Below, piece by piece: positions 17,213 to 25,794 of a stretch of 55,689 nucleotides of DNA. The notes beneath the pieces are model-generated. The model was not told where the DNA came from and did not search any database. It was given only the letters and a program-made list of their open reading frames with translations. The stretch covers positions 1 through 55,689 of the forward strand of contig JAWBXA010000008.1 of assembly GCA_038868115.1 (NCBI GenBank), given 5' to 3'. Positions within the stretch are counted from its first letter, which is position 1; the number at the start of each line of letters is the position of its first letter. This DNA comes from JAGTQI01 sp038868115. GTDB taxonomy: Archaea > Thermoproteota > Bathyarchaeia > Bathyarchaeales > Bathycorpusculaceae. The position numbers and the translations under genes are program-made.

Positions 17213-17243
17213 TCTCATTTGGTTTAGTTCGGGGATTTGCTGG

Positions 17244-17453
17244 TTACCGCCACCATTCCCAGTCCAACTTTTTGAAGCCTATGTATAGGATTAGGAGGAT
17301 GACGCCCCAGCTTAGGGCTATTGCCGCGGCTTGTAGGATCACGTTTCCGCTTAGGTAAGTGTAGCTTGCCCAAGCGCTTAGCCCGCATAAGCCTACAAGA
17401 ATTAGGATGAACGTGGCGAATTGTATTGCCCTTTCCGCAGTCAAATGTGCCAC
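17244..17453 (-). CDS. Small two-helix membrane protein
   Basis: The 69-residue protein has two hydrophobic helices, about residues 12-31 (FATFILILVGLCGLSAW) and 38-58 (ILQAAAIALSWGVILLILYI), separated by a short loop. It ends in an aromatic, charged tail (KKLDWEWWR). I do not recognise the family. It converges with aIF5A, 31 nt away. Confidence 0.55.
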   Translation of the reverse strand: MAHLTAERAIQFATFILILVGLCGLSAWASYTYLSGNVILQAAAIALSWGVILLILYIGFKKLDWEWWR

Positions 17454-17534
17454 CAGCTAAACCCTAGAGTTTTAGCGGTTTTTGTTTTAAGGTTTTTCAT
17501 CAAGCTTATTTGGCTGTTTTGCCTTTAATTTTTT

Positions 17535-17599
17535 TGAAGCCGATGATGCGAGAAGAGCCGTCTGAATTGTGACGACGTCTAAGGAGAGCTGAGGCTTCA
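17535..17599 (+). ncRNA. Candidate C/D box guide sRNA
   Basis: A 65-nt segment has all the parts of an archaeal C/D box sRNA in order. It opens with a 5' stem TGAAGCC (17535-17541). Box C (ATGATGC, 17543-17549, core TGATG) is followed by a 12-nt guide. Box D' (CTGA, 17562-17565), a 3-nt spacer and box C' (GTGACGA, 17569-17575) come next. A 13-nt guide then leads to box D (CTGA, 17589-17592) and a 3' stem GGCTTCA (17593-17599) that pairs perfectly with the 5' stem. Such RNAs guide 2'-O-methylation of rRNA or tRNA with L7Ae, Nop5 and fibrillarin. The last base of box C departs from consensus. Its 3' stem overlaps the hsp20 stop codon on the other strand. I could not assign targets. Confidence 0.6.
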
Positions 17600-18046
17600 T
17601 TCTATAGGAATTTCATACTCATGCTTTCTTGGTAAGCGGATTTCCAGTATACCTCTCTTGAAGCGGATTTCCATCCGATCCATGTAAACGGGAACCGGGA
17701 TTCTCGTCTGGCAGTGGAATCTCTGGAACTCGCCTCTGTGATGAGTTATGCCAAACTCGTCAAAGCTTATTTTGCGCCTCATTTTAGCTGAAATTTCGAT
17801 GGTGTCTCTGCTTATGGGTTTGACCTCTATCGTGTTCTGCTCGGCATAGGGCAAATCAACAGTCACTATTACCTCGTCGGCTGTTACTGCAATGTCCCGC
17901 AGCGGCTCCATGGTGCATGTTCTGCAGTTCCAGCTGGGCCTTTCCATTAGGGTTTCTCTTACCCTTTCAGCCCATACCTCGAGGCTTTCAAAGTACTCGT
18001 CTATTATGTCGAAGATTGAGCGCCTTCTGCGGCTGTAATCCGACAT
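17597..18046 (-). CDS. Hsp20/alpha-crystallin small heat-shock protein
   Basis: The 149-residue protein has a short N-terminal arm, then the alpha-crystallin beta-sandwich from about residue 48 (MEPLRDIAVTADEVIVTVDLPY) to the conserved RGILEIRLPRK near the C-terminus. It ends in IPIE, resembling the I-X-I tail that joins oligomers. These chaperones hold unfolding proteins in large assemblies. The arm carries an unusual CRTC pair. It starts 14 nt after the PAC2 gene ends, so the two are probably one transcript. Confidence 0.88.
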   Translation of the reverse strand: MSDYSRRRRSIFDIIDEYFESLEVWAERVRETLMERPSWNCRTCTMEPLRDIAVTADEVIVTVDLPYAEQNTIEVKPISRDTIEISAKMRRKISFDEFGITHHRGEFQRFHCQTRIPVPVYMDRMEIRFKRGILEIRLPRKHEYEIPIE

Positions 18047-18060
18047 TCTCCATCAGCCTC

Positions 18061-18807
18061 CTATGAAATGTATAGTGGTATGTCGTATTCCTGTGTCTTC
18101 CGCATTTTCGCCAGTTCTTGCTGTGTTCTTTTCATCATGTCCCTTGCTTTTAGGCGTATCTCCTCGCCTTTTTCCAAAAGCCTTGAAACATCCACTTTCA
18201 CTCCCGTTAAATTCGCAAGTTGTTCTAGTGCTTTGGCTGCGGCTTCTGGATCGGGGTAGTTGAAGAAGCACTGTGCCAAAAGGGTCAAAGCTGGCACTCC
18301 GAGGGTGGCACAGTACTGGAGCATAACCGCTTGGGGGCCAACCATGTAACCTTCCCTCAAAATTTCTAATCCTTTACCCTGAACCATTTTCAGCATTTCT
18401 GGGCTTGAGGCTGCTGCGAAAACCTTCAATTCGTCGAGGTCTTGCCTATCTTGGACTGGTATGCCGCTTAGTGAAATCATCATTTTAGCCCCCTTGGCTT
18501 TTCCCCAGTCGATTAGCGCGTGCATTATTGGGTAGATTAGGTCTTCCCGTAGGGCTGTTTCTGAGACTGCTAGGAGGATTTGGTGGTTCCCAAAAATCCT
18601 TATGGGCGAGTGCGGCAGGCCCTCGTGTAAGACTGTCACTGGGGGCAGAAGCCTTGAATCCATGTAGGCAACCTCCTCCAAACCCAACTCTAAAATTAGG
18701 TGGGAGGCTGCTATGACTCCGACTAGTCCCACATCTGGGAAGCCGAAAACCATGACAGCCCTTTTTGGAATCTCCTTCCTCTCAATAATTTTGATTTCTT
18801 CGCTCAA
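18061..18807 (-). CDS. PAC2 family (proteasome assembly chaperone-like) protein
   Basis: The 248-residue protein belongs to the PAC2 family. The opening VMVFGFPDVGLVGVIAASHLI and the central MISLSGIPV and EGYMVGPQAVML segments are characteristic. Eukaryotic PAC2 helps build the proteasome alpha ring; archaeal members are assumed to act near the proteasome, but direct proof is limited. The C-terminal 50 residues are charged and helical. It precedes hsp20 by 14 nt, consistent with a protein-quality-control unit. Confidence 0.82.
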   Translation of the reverse strand: MSEEIKIIERKEIPKRAVMVFGFPDVGLVGVIAASHLILELGLEEVAYMDSRLLPPVTVLHEGLPHSPIRIFGNHQILLAVSETALREDLIYPIMHALIDWGKAKGAKMMISLSGIPVQDRQDLDELKVFAAASSPEMLKMVQGKGLEILREGYMVGPQAVMLQYCATLGVPALTLLAQCFFNYPDPEAAAKALEQLANLTGVKVDVSRLLEKGEEIRLKARDMMKRTQQELAKMRKTQEYDIPLYIS

Positions 18808-18877
18808 AATCTAACCCTCTTGAAAATGTTCTGTTGGGAAACTGTAAAAAGCTTGCGGGTAAAAGCCCTAACAAGCC

Positions 18878-21064
18878 TTAAGGGCCGTTAGCCATAAACT
18901 GTTCTATTCTTGTGAGTATTTTCTCTATTTGGAAATGAGCTTTTATCTCTTTTTGCCATTCTTCTGGTAGTTTGCGTTTAAATCTCCCCGCAGCACGCTT
19001 GTCCATGATAATTATTATACCTCTATCTTCTGGGCTGCGTAGGAGTCTCCCGGCGGATTGGGCTAAAGCGTTTAGGCATGGCATGTTGTTGGCGTATTCT
19101 ATGGCTTTAGCCCCGAACTTCTCTTTAAAGTACTTGTATAGGGCTGCTTGAAGCTCTGTCTTTTTTGGAAACGGCAGCCCAACAATAATGACTGTGGAAA
19201 GTAGGCTTTTCCCCTCCATTGTCATGTCAACGCCTTCACTTATTTTTCCCCTCACCACGCCGAAAACAACACAGCTGCCGTTTTCCTCTAAAAACTTGAG
19301 AACGTCCAGAATCTTTGTTCCCTTCTCTTCCACTAGCAGTGGTTGTTCCAGCTTGACCCTTTGGGCGATGTCCCTCATAACCTCGTATGATGGAAAGTAT
19401 ACGGCGACTCTTCCGCCAACTTTTTGGATTATTTGGCTGAGGTGGGCTGCTATGCGTTTCCATTGTATTTCGTTGCGTTTCTCAAACTTTGTTGTGACCG
19501 CCTTATCTACAAGTATAAGCCTATTCTCTGGTGGGAAGGGGTTTGGAAGCTCGAGGCTTTGGCAGCGACTTCTGTCCAAGCCTAAAACATCCACGTAATA
19601 GTCCATGTTCCACAAAGTGCCGGACATAAGTATGGTGGAGCGAAGCTCGTTGATTATGCCAGCCGCCAATGAGGGGTCAAGGCATCTAATTCCAAGCCTC
19701 ACACGTTTTTTCCGGTCTTTATTCACTTCAACCTTAACATATCGCACATAGCTGGGACCAGTTAAACTTACCCAATTGGAGAGAAACTCCACACAGCGTG
19801 AGAGATATGATATTGGGCTTTTTCCCATCTCGCTCCTTTTAACGCGGATTTGTTCACCCTTGTCAGCTAATTCTCGCAGCAGCTCACCCAGTTTTTCGTG
19901 GTTAATTTTGAGTTTCTCGGTTAAAGCTCCAATTAGTGCTTCTCCATCGATTATGTGTTCAACATCCAAACCATGGTTTCTGTAAACCCTTTTTCCAAAA
20001 TTCACCATGACCGTGTGTAAGGCTTCTAAAAAGCCCAGGTCGTCAATCTCGAAGTTTTCCGCCTCTTTATGGGCTCTTCTAACAGACCTTGATGAAAGTT
20101 CTTCTGAAAGTATGCCGCTTGCATAGTATGGGAGGCTGTGAGCCTCATCANNNNNNNNNNNNNNNNNNNNNNNNNNNNNNNNNNNNNNNNNNNNNNNNNN
20201 NNNNNNNNNNNNNNNNNNNNNNNNNNNNNNNNNNNNNNNNNNNNNNNNAAAGACGCAGTTAATTGCCTTCGTGCGTATTCCGGCTTTTCCCAATATTGAG
20301 CCGCGTATGGCGTCCACCAAAATATAGTTGTAGTTGCCTATGACAATGTCTGCGTAACGTGTCAGAATCTTTGTAACTTCGTATGGGCATAATCCATCGT
20401 CGCGGCATATTTCATAGGTTTCCTCTGGCAGTAGAGGTCCAATCTTCTTTATTTTATCCACTAGATTGTAGGCGTGCCAGCTTGGCTTCCATCCGTCATA
20501 TGTTCTTTCGTAGTATTCACATGTTTTGCCGAACAATCCTTCTTTCATGCCCTTGCAGTAATAGAGGAAGTCTCTGTAGACTATGTCCCTAAGCTTGGGG
20601 TCTTCAAAGGCGTGGGGGCACATTTCCTTCTTGCTTTTGAAGATGGATGCGACAAAGCCTATGCCGCTGTGGTCTTTTATGTTTTTTAGCTCTCTTGAGT
20701 AGATTTCAAGCTGATTTTTCGTTCTAGTTAGGGCTATGAGTCTGCCAATAGAAGGATTTTGTTCTTTCGCCGTGAAGAAGGCTGTTAAAACAGAGATAGA
20801 TTTTCCAGTGCCGCATGGGGAGCATAACAAGCCAATTTTTCCTTCTTTGAAGGTTTGGTAGGCAAATTTTATGGCTCTAATTTGGAATGGGCGGAAACTC
20901 TGGTATGGAAAGAATTTCTTAACCAGATCCTCAAAATTTTCTTCATTCTCTTTTATTGTCGTTCTTGTCAAAAAGGTTCCACAGTTTCCACAGAAGTGAC
21001 TCCCCAAATATTCCTTGGCTGTGTAGGTTTTCCCGCATCGGCGGCAGGTGTAAACAGTCTCCAT
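18878..21064 (-). CDS. XPD/Rad3-type Fe-S DNA helicase with N-terminal zinc ribbon
   Basis: This superfamily 2 helicase has Walker A CSPCGTGKS (residues 81-89), four candidate Fe-S cysteines (KEMCPH, YYCKG, KTCEYY, and the CRDDGLC region), a DEAH box at the edge of an N gap, and C-terminal motifs GVVRGKISEGVDM and AQSAGRLLRSPEDRG. XPD unwinds DNA 5' to 3' in repair. An added N-terminal zinc ribbon (CRRC, FCGNC, residues 7-28) is not part of classical XPD. The gap at 20151-20248 keeps the frame. It diverges from the XPF gene 108 nt away. Confidence 0.9.
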   Translation of the reverse strand: METVYTCRRCGKTYTAKEYLGSHFCGNCGTFLTRTTIKENEENFEDLVKKFFPYQSFRPFQIRAIKFAYQTFKEGKIGLLCSPCGTGKSISVLTAFFTAKEQNPSIGRLIALTRTKNQLEIYSRELKNIKDHSGIGFVASIFKSKKEMCPHAFEDPKLRDIVYRDFLYYCKGMKEGLFGKTCEYYERTYDGWKPSWHAYNLVDKIKKIGPLLPEETYEICRDDGLCPYEVTKILTRYADIVIGNYNYILVDAIRGSILGKAGIRTKAINCVFXXXXXXXXXXXXXXXXXXXXXXXXXXXXXXXXXDEAHSLPYYASGILSEELSSRSVRRAHKEAENFEIDDLGFLEALHTVMVNFGKRVYRNHGLDVEHIIDGEALIGALTEKLKINHEKLGELLRELADKGEQIRVKRSEMGKSPISYLSRCVEFLSNWVSLTGPSYVRYVKVEVNKDRKKRVRLGIRCLDPSLAAGIINELRSTILMSGTLWNMDYYVDVLGLDRSRCQSLELPNPFPPENRLILVDKAVTTKFEKRNEIQWKRIAAHLSQIIQKVGGRVAVYFPSYEVMRDIAQRVKLEQPLLVEEKGTKILDVLKFLEENGSCVVFGVVRGKISEGVDMTMEGKSLLSTVIIVGLPFPKKTELQAALYKYFKEKFGAKAIEYANNMPCLNALAQSAGRLLRSPEDRGIIIIMDKRAAGRFKRKLPEEWQKEIKAHFQIEKILTRIEQFMANGP
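20151..20248. other. Assembly gap (98 N) inside the helicase DEAH region
   Basis: The protein reads NCVF before the gap and DEAHSLPYY after it. Only about one residue normally separates these in the family, so the true missing sequence may be as short as 2 nt. The flanks are not duplicated. Confidence 0.7.
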
Positions 21065-21172
21065 TCTCGAGTTTTCACTAACTCTACTTGTGGCTTTCGT
21101 GGTAAAAGAGGTTTGCCTAGTTAGACGCTTATAAAATGTTAGGTTTAAGTTATCCGTAAAGCCATTAATTGA

Positions 21173-21853
21173 TTGAGGCGCCTGGGCGTGTCAAGTGAGT
21201 TTAAACCAATAGTTTTCGCCGACATCCGCGAAAGCATGGACATTAAAGACCACCTGAAAGAGCTTGGATGCGAAGTTGTGGAGAAGGCTCTGGCTCCAGC
21301 GGACTATGTAGTGGCTGAAAACTACGCCGTTGAAAGGAAAGAGCTTCACGATTTTTTCCGCTCGGTCTTCGACGGCAGACTTTTTGAACAGGCTGATAGA
21401 CTTGCAAAAACCTACGAGAATGCATGCCTCGTCGTTGAAGGAGACTTTGTCAACGCCGTAAAATACGTTCGCACCCCGCAAGCCTTCTGGGGAGCACTTT
21501 CAAAGGTTATGTCTGATCATGGCATATCAGTGATTTTCACCCCCAACGAGGCGCACACTTCCATGTTTCTCTACGCTTTAGCCAAGAAACTGCAGGAGGA
21601 GGAAAGGCGAAAAATAGCCGTTAAGCACAAGCCGAAAACCTACACGCTGAGGCAGAGGCAACTCCTCGCCGTGCAAAGTTTGCCAAAGATAGGTCCGGAA
21701 AGGGCAGAAGAACTTTTAAGGCGTTTTGGAAGTGTGCGCCGTGTTTTCCAGGCTTCAAAAAGGGAACTGCTATCCGTTAAAGGATTAGGCGAGAAGACTG
21801 TTAAAGCCATAATTGAAGTTTTAGATACAAAATATCCCGGATTGGAACAGTAA
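21173..21853 (+). CDS. xpf: XPF-type structure-specific endonuclease (short, helicase-less)
   Basis: The 226-residue protein has the ERCC4 nuclease domain with catalytic ERK and D (residues 54-56 and 60, VERKELHDF) and supporting acidic residues near 17 and 44. It then has a tandem helix-hairpin-helix domain (SLPKIGPERAEELLRRFG and LLSVKGLGEKTVKAIIE). It cuts branched DNA at 5' single-strand junctions. The euryarchaeal helicase half (Hef) is missing, as in Crenarchaeota. No clear PIP box ends the protein. The start is TTG 21173 or GTG 21188. A TATAAAA element lies near 21130. Confidence 0.93.
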   Translation: MRRLGVSSEFKPIVFADIRESMDIKDHLKELGCEVVEKALAPADYVVAENYAVERKELHDFFRSVFDGRLFEQADRLAKTYENACLVVEGDFVNAVKYVRTPQAFWGALSKVMSDHGISVIFTPNEAHTSMFLYALAKKLQEEERRKIAVKHKPKTYTLRQRQLLAVQSLPKIGPERAEELLRRFGSVRRVFQASKRELLSVKGLGEKTVKAIIEVLDTKYPGLEQ

Positions 21854-21924
21854 CGGTTCATTGTTATTATCGGCATGTTTAAATGTATTTAAGTGTGTAA
21901 GCGGTCTTAAATCTGGAGAATGTC

Positions 21925-23259
21925 ATGGCTTTAGAAAGGCTTGGCGCTTCGCTTCATGAAGCTTTGAGGAAGCTTTTTAGAGCTACTGTTGTCGACGAGG
22001 CTGCCGTTAAAGAGCTTGTGAGGGACGTGCAACGGGCACTGCTACAAGCGGATGTGAACGTTCAACTGGTCTTGGAAATTTCTAAACGCATAGAAGAAAG
22101 AGCCCTAAAAGAAAAGGTTCCACCTGGAATTTCGCGTCGCGAGCACGTGATAAAAGTCGTCTATGAAGAGTTAACACGCTTTCTAGGCGAAAAGCCAGTT
22201 CCATTAAAGGTTGAGCCTGGAAAAAAGAAGGTTTTGATGCTTATCGGCATCCAAGGCTCTGGTAAAACCACCGCTGCGGTTAAGCTTGCAAGATACTTCC
22301 AGAAAAGAGGCTTAAAACCTGCCCTGATATGCGCCGACACCTATCGCCCAGGCGCCTTTGACCAGCTTCAGCAACTTGCCAACAAAATTAACGTGCCAAT
22401 TTACGGCGACCCAAAAGCCAAAGACCCCGTTAAAATTGCCCTTGACGGTTTAAAGCAGTTCGGCGACAAGGACATAGTCATAGTTGACACGGCTGGACGC
22501 CACAAGGAAGAACGAGAACTCATAAAGGAAATGAAGATGCTTGAAGAGAAAATCAAGCCAGACGAGGTTATGCTCGTCATTGACGGAACCATTGGCCAGC
22601 AAGCCCTCGTGCAAGCCAAAGCCTTCAACGAGGCAACATCCATAGGCTCAATACTTGTAACGAAGCTTGACGGTTCAGCCAGAGGCGGAGGTGCCCTGTC
22701 CGCTGTTGTAGCCACTGGCGCGCCAATAAAGTTCATAAGTACTGGCGAAAAGATTGAGGACATAGAGCCTTTCGTTCCATCCCGCTTTGTTGGCAGACTC
22801 CTAGGCATGGGCGACCTGGAAACACTTATCGAGAAGGTTCGGGAAGCTGAAATAAATGTTCCGGAGAAGAAGGCTAAAGCCATTTTGAGCGGTAAATTCA
22901 CTTTAACGGACATGTATGAGCAGTTTGAAGCTATGAGGGGCATGGGACCCTTCCGGAAACTCTTGAAGATGCTTCCGGGCATGTCTTACAATGTGCCTGA
23001 AGAAATGCTTGACATGGCTGAGGGCAAGCTGGAAAAGTGGCGGGTCATAATTCAATCAATGACTCCGGCGGAGCGAGAGAACCCCAAAATCTTCAATGCC
23101 TCAAGGATTAGGCGTGTGGCGCGGGGCTCCGGAACCAGCGAGAAAGATGTGAAGGAGCTTTTGAAACAATATGTTCTCATGCGGAAAATGTTGAAAACAT
23201 TGAGGAGGAAGAAGAGGTTCCCCTTCTTTGGAAAGGGACTGTCCATTGACGTAGGCTAA
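21925..23259 (+). CDS. srp54: Signal recognition particle GTPase SRP54
   Basis: The 444-residue protein is full length with the N, G and M domains. G motifs are GIQGSGKTT (residues 108-116), DTAGRH and TKLDG. The M domain includes a methionine-rich MRGMGPFRKLLKMLPGM and the RNA-binding RIRRVARGSGTS. With 7S RNA and SRP19 it targets nascent membrane proteins to the Sec translocon. An AT-rich TATA-like run (TTTAAATGTATTTAAG) precedes it near 21880. The 7S RNA gene is not in the window. Confidence 0.97.
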   Translation: MALERLGASLHEALRKLFRATVVDEAAVKELVRDVQRALLQADVNVQLVLEISKRIEERALKEKVPPGISRREHVIKVVYEELTRFLGEKPVPLKVEPGKKKVLMLIGIQGSGKTTAAVKLARYFQKRGLKPALICADTYRPGAFDQLQQLANKINVPIYGDPKAKDPVKIALDGLKQFGDKDIVIVDTAGRHKEERELIKEMKMLEEKIKPDEVMLVIDGTIGQQALVQAKAFNEATSIGSILVTKLDGSARGGGALSAVVATGAPIKFISTGEKIEDIEPFVPSRFVGRLLGMGDLETLIEKVREAEINVPEKKAKAILSGKFTLTDMYEQFEAMRGMGPFRKLLKMLPGMSYNVPEEMLDMAEGKLEKWRVIIQSMTPAERENPKIFNASRIRRVARGSGTSEKDVKELLKQYVLMRKMLKTLRRKKRFPFFGKGLSIDVG

Positions 23260-23298
23260 GGCTTTATCACGTAAAGCATACTCTAAAAGGAGTCTTTT

Positions 23299-24502
23299 AT
23301 GGGGATATTGGAAAAAGCCCTACAAATGCTTGAAAAACACCCCTTATGCGACCACTGTTTGGGTAGACAATTCGCTTTTCTGGGGCATGGAATGGAAAAC
23401 GATGAGAGAGGGAAATCTATAAAAAGCGTCTTATTAATGGAAGCCCAAGCCATTGTCCGCACAAAAAAGGATGAGGGTACAAGAATTCTCAAAATCCTTG
23501 CAGCAAACGGTTTCTGTAAAAGCGCTTTGGAGGCTCTCCGCAGAATGGGGAAATGCGTTTCCGAGAAAAAAGTGGCAAAGACCTGTTTTCTATGCGGAAA
23601 CAGTTTTGAAATTGTTGACGACTTGGCAAAAAAGGCTGTTGAAAAGCTACAAGAATATGAGTACAGCAACTTTTTGGTGGGCATAGAACTTCCTGTAGAG
23701 GTTGAAGAACGCGAGGACGAATTTAAGGCTCGCTTTGATGTGGAATACGGCGAAAATATTAGGTTGGAATTTGGCAGAATTTTAGGCAAGAAAATCGCTG
23801 TGTACGGTCAAAAACCGGTGGAACACCGAAAACCAGACGTTGTTGTACTCATAAACCCTGTGACCAGCGAAATAAGGGTTCAGGTTAACCCCCTTTACAT
23901 TGCCGGGCGCTATAAGAAACTTGTTAGGGGCATACCACAATCAAAATGGTTCTGCACCAACTGTTATGGAAAAGGATGTGAGAAATGCAACTGGACAGGG
24001 AAGAGGTATTCAGAATCTGTTGAGGAGCTAGTANNNNNNNNNNNNNNNNNNNNNNNNNNNNNNNNNNNNNNNNNNNNNNNNNNNNNNNNNNNNNNNNNNN
24101 NNNNNNNNNNNNNNNNNNNNNNNNNNNNNNAAACTGAAGAAAGCGGAGTCGGCACAAAAAGAGTACCGCGTCACGGTGGAATTTGAAAAAGAAATTTCAG
24201 ACGCGGATCTAAAACTGTTGGAGGAAAAGCTTAGCGGCACCGTCATTAAGCAGAGGACACCACTACGTGTTTTACACAGGCGAGCTGATTTAACGCGGGA
24301 AAAGTACATATACAAGGTTAAAGCTAAAAGATTGTCACCAAAGAGGGCTGAACTGAAAGTTAGATGTCAAGGAGGACTATATGTAAAAGAACTGGTGACG
24401 GGTGATGAAGGAAGAACAACCCCAAGCGTTTCAGAAATTCTCGGAAACAAAGCGAAGCCTATAAGACTTGATGTTTTAAAGGTAATTGTGAGAGAAGGTT
24501 GA
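23299..24502 (+). CDS. pus10: tRNA pseudouridine synthase Pus10, split by an assembly gap
   Basis: Pus10 makes pseudouridine 54/55 in archaeal tRNAs. The N-terminal part has the signature HPLCDHCLGRQFA, a zinc pair in CFLCG, and CTNCYGKGCEKCNWTG leading to SVEELV. After the gap it resumes at LKKAESAQKEYRV and ends with GRTTPSVSEILGNKAKPIRLDVLKV, typical of the family. The two halves are in different frames, so the N count is not the true length. The missing piece should hold the catalytic Asp. It begins a run with L21e and Rpb4. Confidence 0.92.
24034..24130. other. Assembly gap (97 N) inside pus10
   Basis: Flanks are not duplicated and the frame changes across the Ns. Family comparison suggests real missing sequence including the catalytic region. 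Confidence 0.8.
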
Positions 24503-24506
24503 AAAT

Positions 24507-24803
24507 TTGAGAAAATCGAAGGGATACAGGTCAAAAACGCGTCGTCTCCTTAGGAGAGACCATAGAGAAAGAGGCAAAATGAGACTGAGCAAGCTGCTCC
24601 ATGAGTATCAGCCTGGAAACAGTGTGGTCATAAAAATTGATCCGAGTGTTCAGAAGGGCATGCCCCATAGACGTTATCATGGGAAAGTGGGAAAGATTGT
24701 TGGCATGCGTGGTAAAAGTTACATTGTAAGCGTCACCCAGGGCGATGCTGTCAAGGAAATTATTGTTAGGCCAGAGCATTTGGAACCCTATAAGGGTGGT
24801 TAA
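24507..24803 (+). CDS. rpl21e: Ribosomal protein L21e
   Basis: The 98-residue basic protein matches L21e: SKGYRSKTRRLLRRDHRERG at the N-terminus, GNSVVIKIDPSVQKGMPHRRYHGK and VGKIVGMRGKSYIV in the centre. It belongs to the large ribosomal subunit. The start is TTG at 24507, four bases after the pus10 stop, and the next gene, rpb4, starts one base after its stop. The pus10-rpl21e-rpoF order indicates one operon. Confidence 0.95.
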   Translation: MRKSKGYRSKTRRLLRRDHRERGKMRLSKLLHEYQPGNSVVIKIDPSVQKGMPHRRYHGKVGKIVGMRGKSYIVSVTQGDAVKEIIVRPEHLEPYKGG

Positions 24804-24804
24804 G

Positions 24805-25152
24805 ATGCTGGAAAAAGCTGAAACTGAAAAGGTTAAGGAGAGAAACCTCACGATTCCACAGGTCAAAAAGCTATTGGAAGAGCTTGGCGAGGAAAAGTTG
24901 GACCAGTTCCAGAGGCGTGTGCTTGACTACGCATCCAAGTTTTCAAAGGTTGACCCAGAAACTGCTGAGATGCTTGTGGAAAAACTTGTTAAAGATTTTG
25001 GTTTGGAAGAAGCCGAGGCTGTTCAAATAGTTAATTGTATGCCTAGCACCGTCGAAGAGATTAGAGTCTTTCTTGGAGGCGGTCGCAAAATTATTGAGGC
25101 CTCTAAACTGGAAGCAATGGTTAAACTTTTAAACGAACATAGATTGAAATAG
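24805..25152 (+). CDS. rpoF: RNA polymerase subunit Rpb4 (RpoF)
   Basis: The 115-residue helical protein pairs with Rpb7 to form the polymerase stalk, which helps open DNA and binds nascent RNA. The HRDC-like pattern DYASKFSKVDPETAEMLVEKLV and QIVNCMPSTVEEIRVFL is typical. I chose ATG 24805 (MLEKAETEKV) over an earlier in-frame codon inside rpl21e. Its partner Rpb7 is encoded at 42201-42800. Confidence 0.93.
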   Translation: MLEKAETEKVKERNLTIPQVKKLLEELGEEKLDQFQRRVLDYASKFSKVDPETAEMLVEKLVKDFGLEEAEAVQIVNCMPSTVEEIRVFLGGGRKIIEASKLEAMVKLLNEHRLK

Positions 25153-25201
25153 CTCTTCAAACAGTATTAGTATTTTAAACGTGAGTTTAAAAGGGAATAC
25201 G

Positions 25202-25774
25202 ATGGAGAAGGAGAAACGCTACGAAGAGTACGCCTACGTCCTAGACTTTCTCCCCCATGGGCGTCCCGGGGTTCGGATAACAGGGCGGGCTGGTTACAGA
25301 GCTGGAGCCCTAGTTCAGCTTGTCGGTGAGGAATTCTTCACCCTTTTGGAGGCTCTGGTTAAGGAAGGCGTCACTTTGAAGCCTCATGACCGTGTTTATG
25401 TTGGGAAGGAGGCTCGTGAAGAGATAACCTACATTATTGGGCGGATAGGTTATGATGAGCTGACATCGGCCGCTAAAATGGAGCTTCCAGCGGTTATTAG
25501 CCGCATAGTGCTTAACCGTGAAAAATGGTTTGTCAATTTCTTCAACACGGCACAAGCCATAACCCCGAGAATGCACGCCTTGGAGCTTATCCCAGGTATA
25601 GGCAAGAAGTATATGTGGCAAGTTATAAACGAGCGGGAGAAAAAACCTTTCGAAAGCTTTGAGGACTTGCAAAAGCGAACCGAAATCCCCAACCCAGTTA
25701 AGCTTCTCACAAAGAGAATTATGGAGGAGTTGGCTGGCGAAAGCAAGTATAGGCTTTTCACAAGAGCCCGCTAA
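25202..25774 (+). CDS. DUF655 family protein
   Basis: The 190-residue protein is a conserved archaeal DUF655 member. Recognisable segments are EEYAYVLDFLPHGRPG, YVGKEAREEITYIIGRI and, in the C-terminal half, ELIPGIGKKYMWQVINERE, which resembles a helix-hairpin-helix DNA/RNA-binding motif. The family usually lies beside rpoF, ksgA and prmC-like genes, as here, pointing to a role in RNA or ribosome metabolism that is not proven. I prefer ATG 25202 to the in-frame GTG at 25181. Confidence 0.88.
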   Translation: MEKEKRYEEYAYVLDFLPHGRPGVRITGRAGYRAGALVQLVGEEFFTLLEALVKEGVTLKPHDRVYVGKEAREEITYIIGRIGYDELTSAAKMELPAVISRIVLNREKWFVNFFNTAQAITPRMHALELIPGIGKKYMWQVINEREKKPFESFEDLQKRTEIPNPVKLLTKRIMEELAGESKYRLFTRAR

Positions 25775-25794
25775 AAGGGCTGGTAAACGCCCCC

